Source of the DNA: Baffinella frigidus
Taxonomy: Eukaryota; Cryptophyceae; Cryptomonadales; Baffinellaceae
Reading direction: 5' to 3'
Length of the DNA: 11,417 bases
NCBI GenBank assembly: GCA_026770585.1
Contig: MU646944.1
Coordinates: forward strand, 64,060-75,476
Below the pieces are notes generated by a model. That model searched no databases and had not been told where the DNA came from. It saw only the letters and a program-made list of their open reading frames with translations. Below are positions 11,306 to 11,417 of this stretch, in pieces. Numbering within the stretch: position 1 is the first letter of the stretch; each line of letters begins with the position of its first letter. Both the position numbers and the translations under genes were made by a program.

Positions 11306-11417
11306 TTTGGGGTTTGGGGTTTGGGGTTTGGGGTTTGGGGTTTGGGGTTTGGGGTTTGGGGTTTGGGGTTTGGGGTTTGGGGTTTGGGGTTTGGGGTTTG
11401 GGGTTTGGGGTTTGGGG
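11306..11417 (+). repeat. Perfect (TTTGGGG)16 array at the window edge
   Basis: 112 bp of exactly 16 identical heptamers run to the last base. The G-rich strand points outward to the right, as it would at a chromosome end, but the unit is TTTGGGG and not TTTAGGG. The array may continue beyond the window. Confidence 0.95.

Noticed and set aside
1-11417. Bacterial or organellar origin, with promoters, RBS or tRNA genes
   Set aside because: No prokaryote-like gene, tRNA or rRNA was recognised; telomere-like repeats and split exons with AG/GT borders point to a nuclear genome.

Overview
This window reads as eukaryotic nuclear DNA, probably from an alga or other protist with a plant-type (TTTAGGG) telomere. 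Arrays of TTTAGGG and close variants run through it, coding matches are short and bounded by AG/GT splice signals, and there are no prokaryotic-style genes. The lineage cannot be fixed from the sequence; a green alga is a guess.

Only one gene is recognisable. It lies on the minus strand and fills nearly the whole window: the C-terminal half of a RAD5/HLTF-type SNF2 ATPase with a RING E3 finger between its two helicase lobes. Reading from about 11280 down to 189, family blocks appear in the correct order. They are VLSNYASILEMLLRLRQ (11230-11280), ACAHPYLAL (9843-10265), a possible pre-RING helix YVLLQRLRE (about 8100), RING start CPICLEPCVEP (8557-8614), RING middle ITPCAHIFCRDC (about 7050), RING end CPVCRKALG (4946-5061), VDALIRDLRRVRA to VVFSQWTSLLDILE (3826-4203), the FVRFDGS exon (2624-2731), [15 protein letters not shown] to WWNPQ (1564-1656), and MEEQAIGRIHRIGQTHQ (189-275). 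ATPase lobe 1 (Walker A, DExH) is not present; it would lie beyond the right edge or be lost.

The striking feature is that almost every exon occurs several times, locally and in exon order (A A A, B B B, C C C), not as repeats of the whole gene. Usually one copy is intact with good splice sites, while the others are truncated, frameshifted or chimeric. The apparent introns are largely telomere-like heptamer arrays, with the C-rich strand in the gene's sense. Several acceptors (for example CCAAACCCAG) and branches of copies arise directly at these repeats.

Superimposed are fold-back palindromes (three inside exon copies), two 181-bp inverted-repeat elements sharing the end CCACACGAG, an AT-rich 148-bp MITE-like element, and a constant-length 40-bp element with inverted ends in seven copies. 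There are also a 222-bp tandem duplication, 36-bp and about 103-bp tandem repeats carrying exon starts, an (AAG)n tract, and a perfect (TTTGGGG)16 array at the right edge.

The conserved exons chain in phase 0, so a spliced product that picks one good copy per exon is conceivable. Whether the locus is an expressed gene with alternative exons or a decaying subtelomeric copy cannot be settled from sequence alone.
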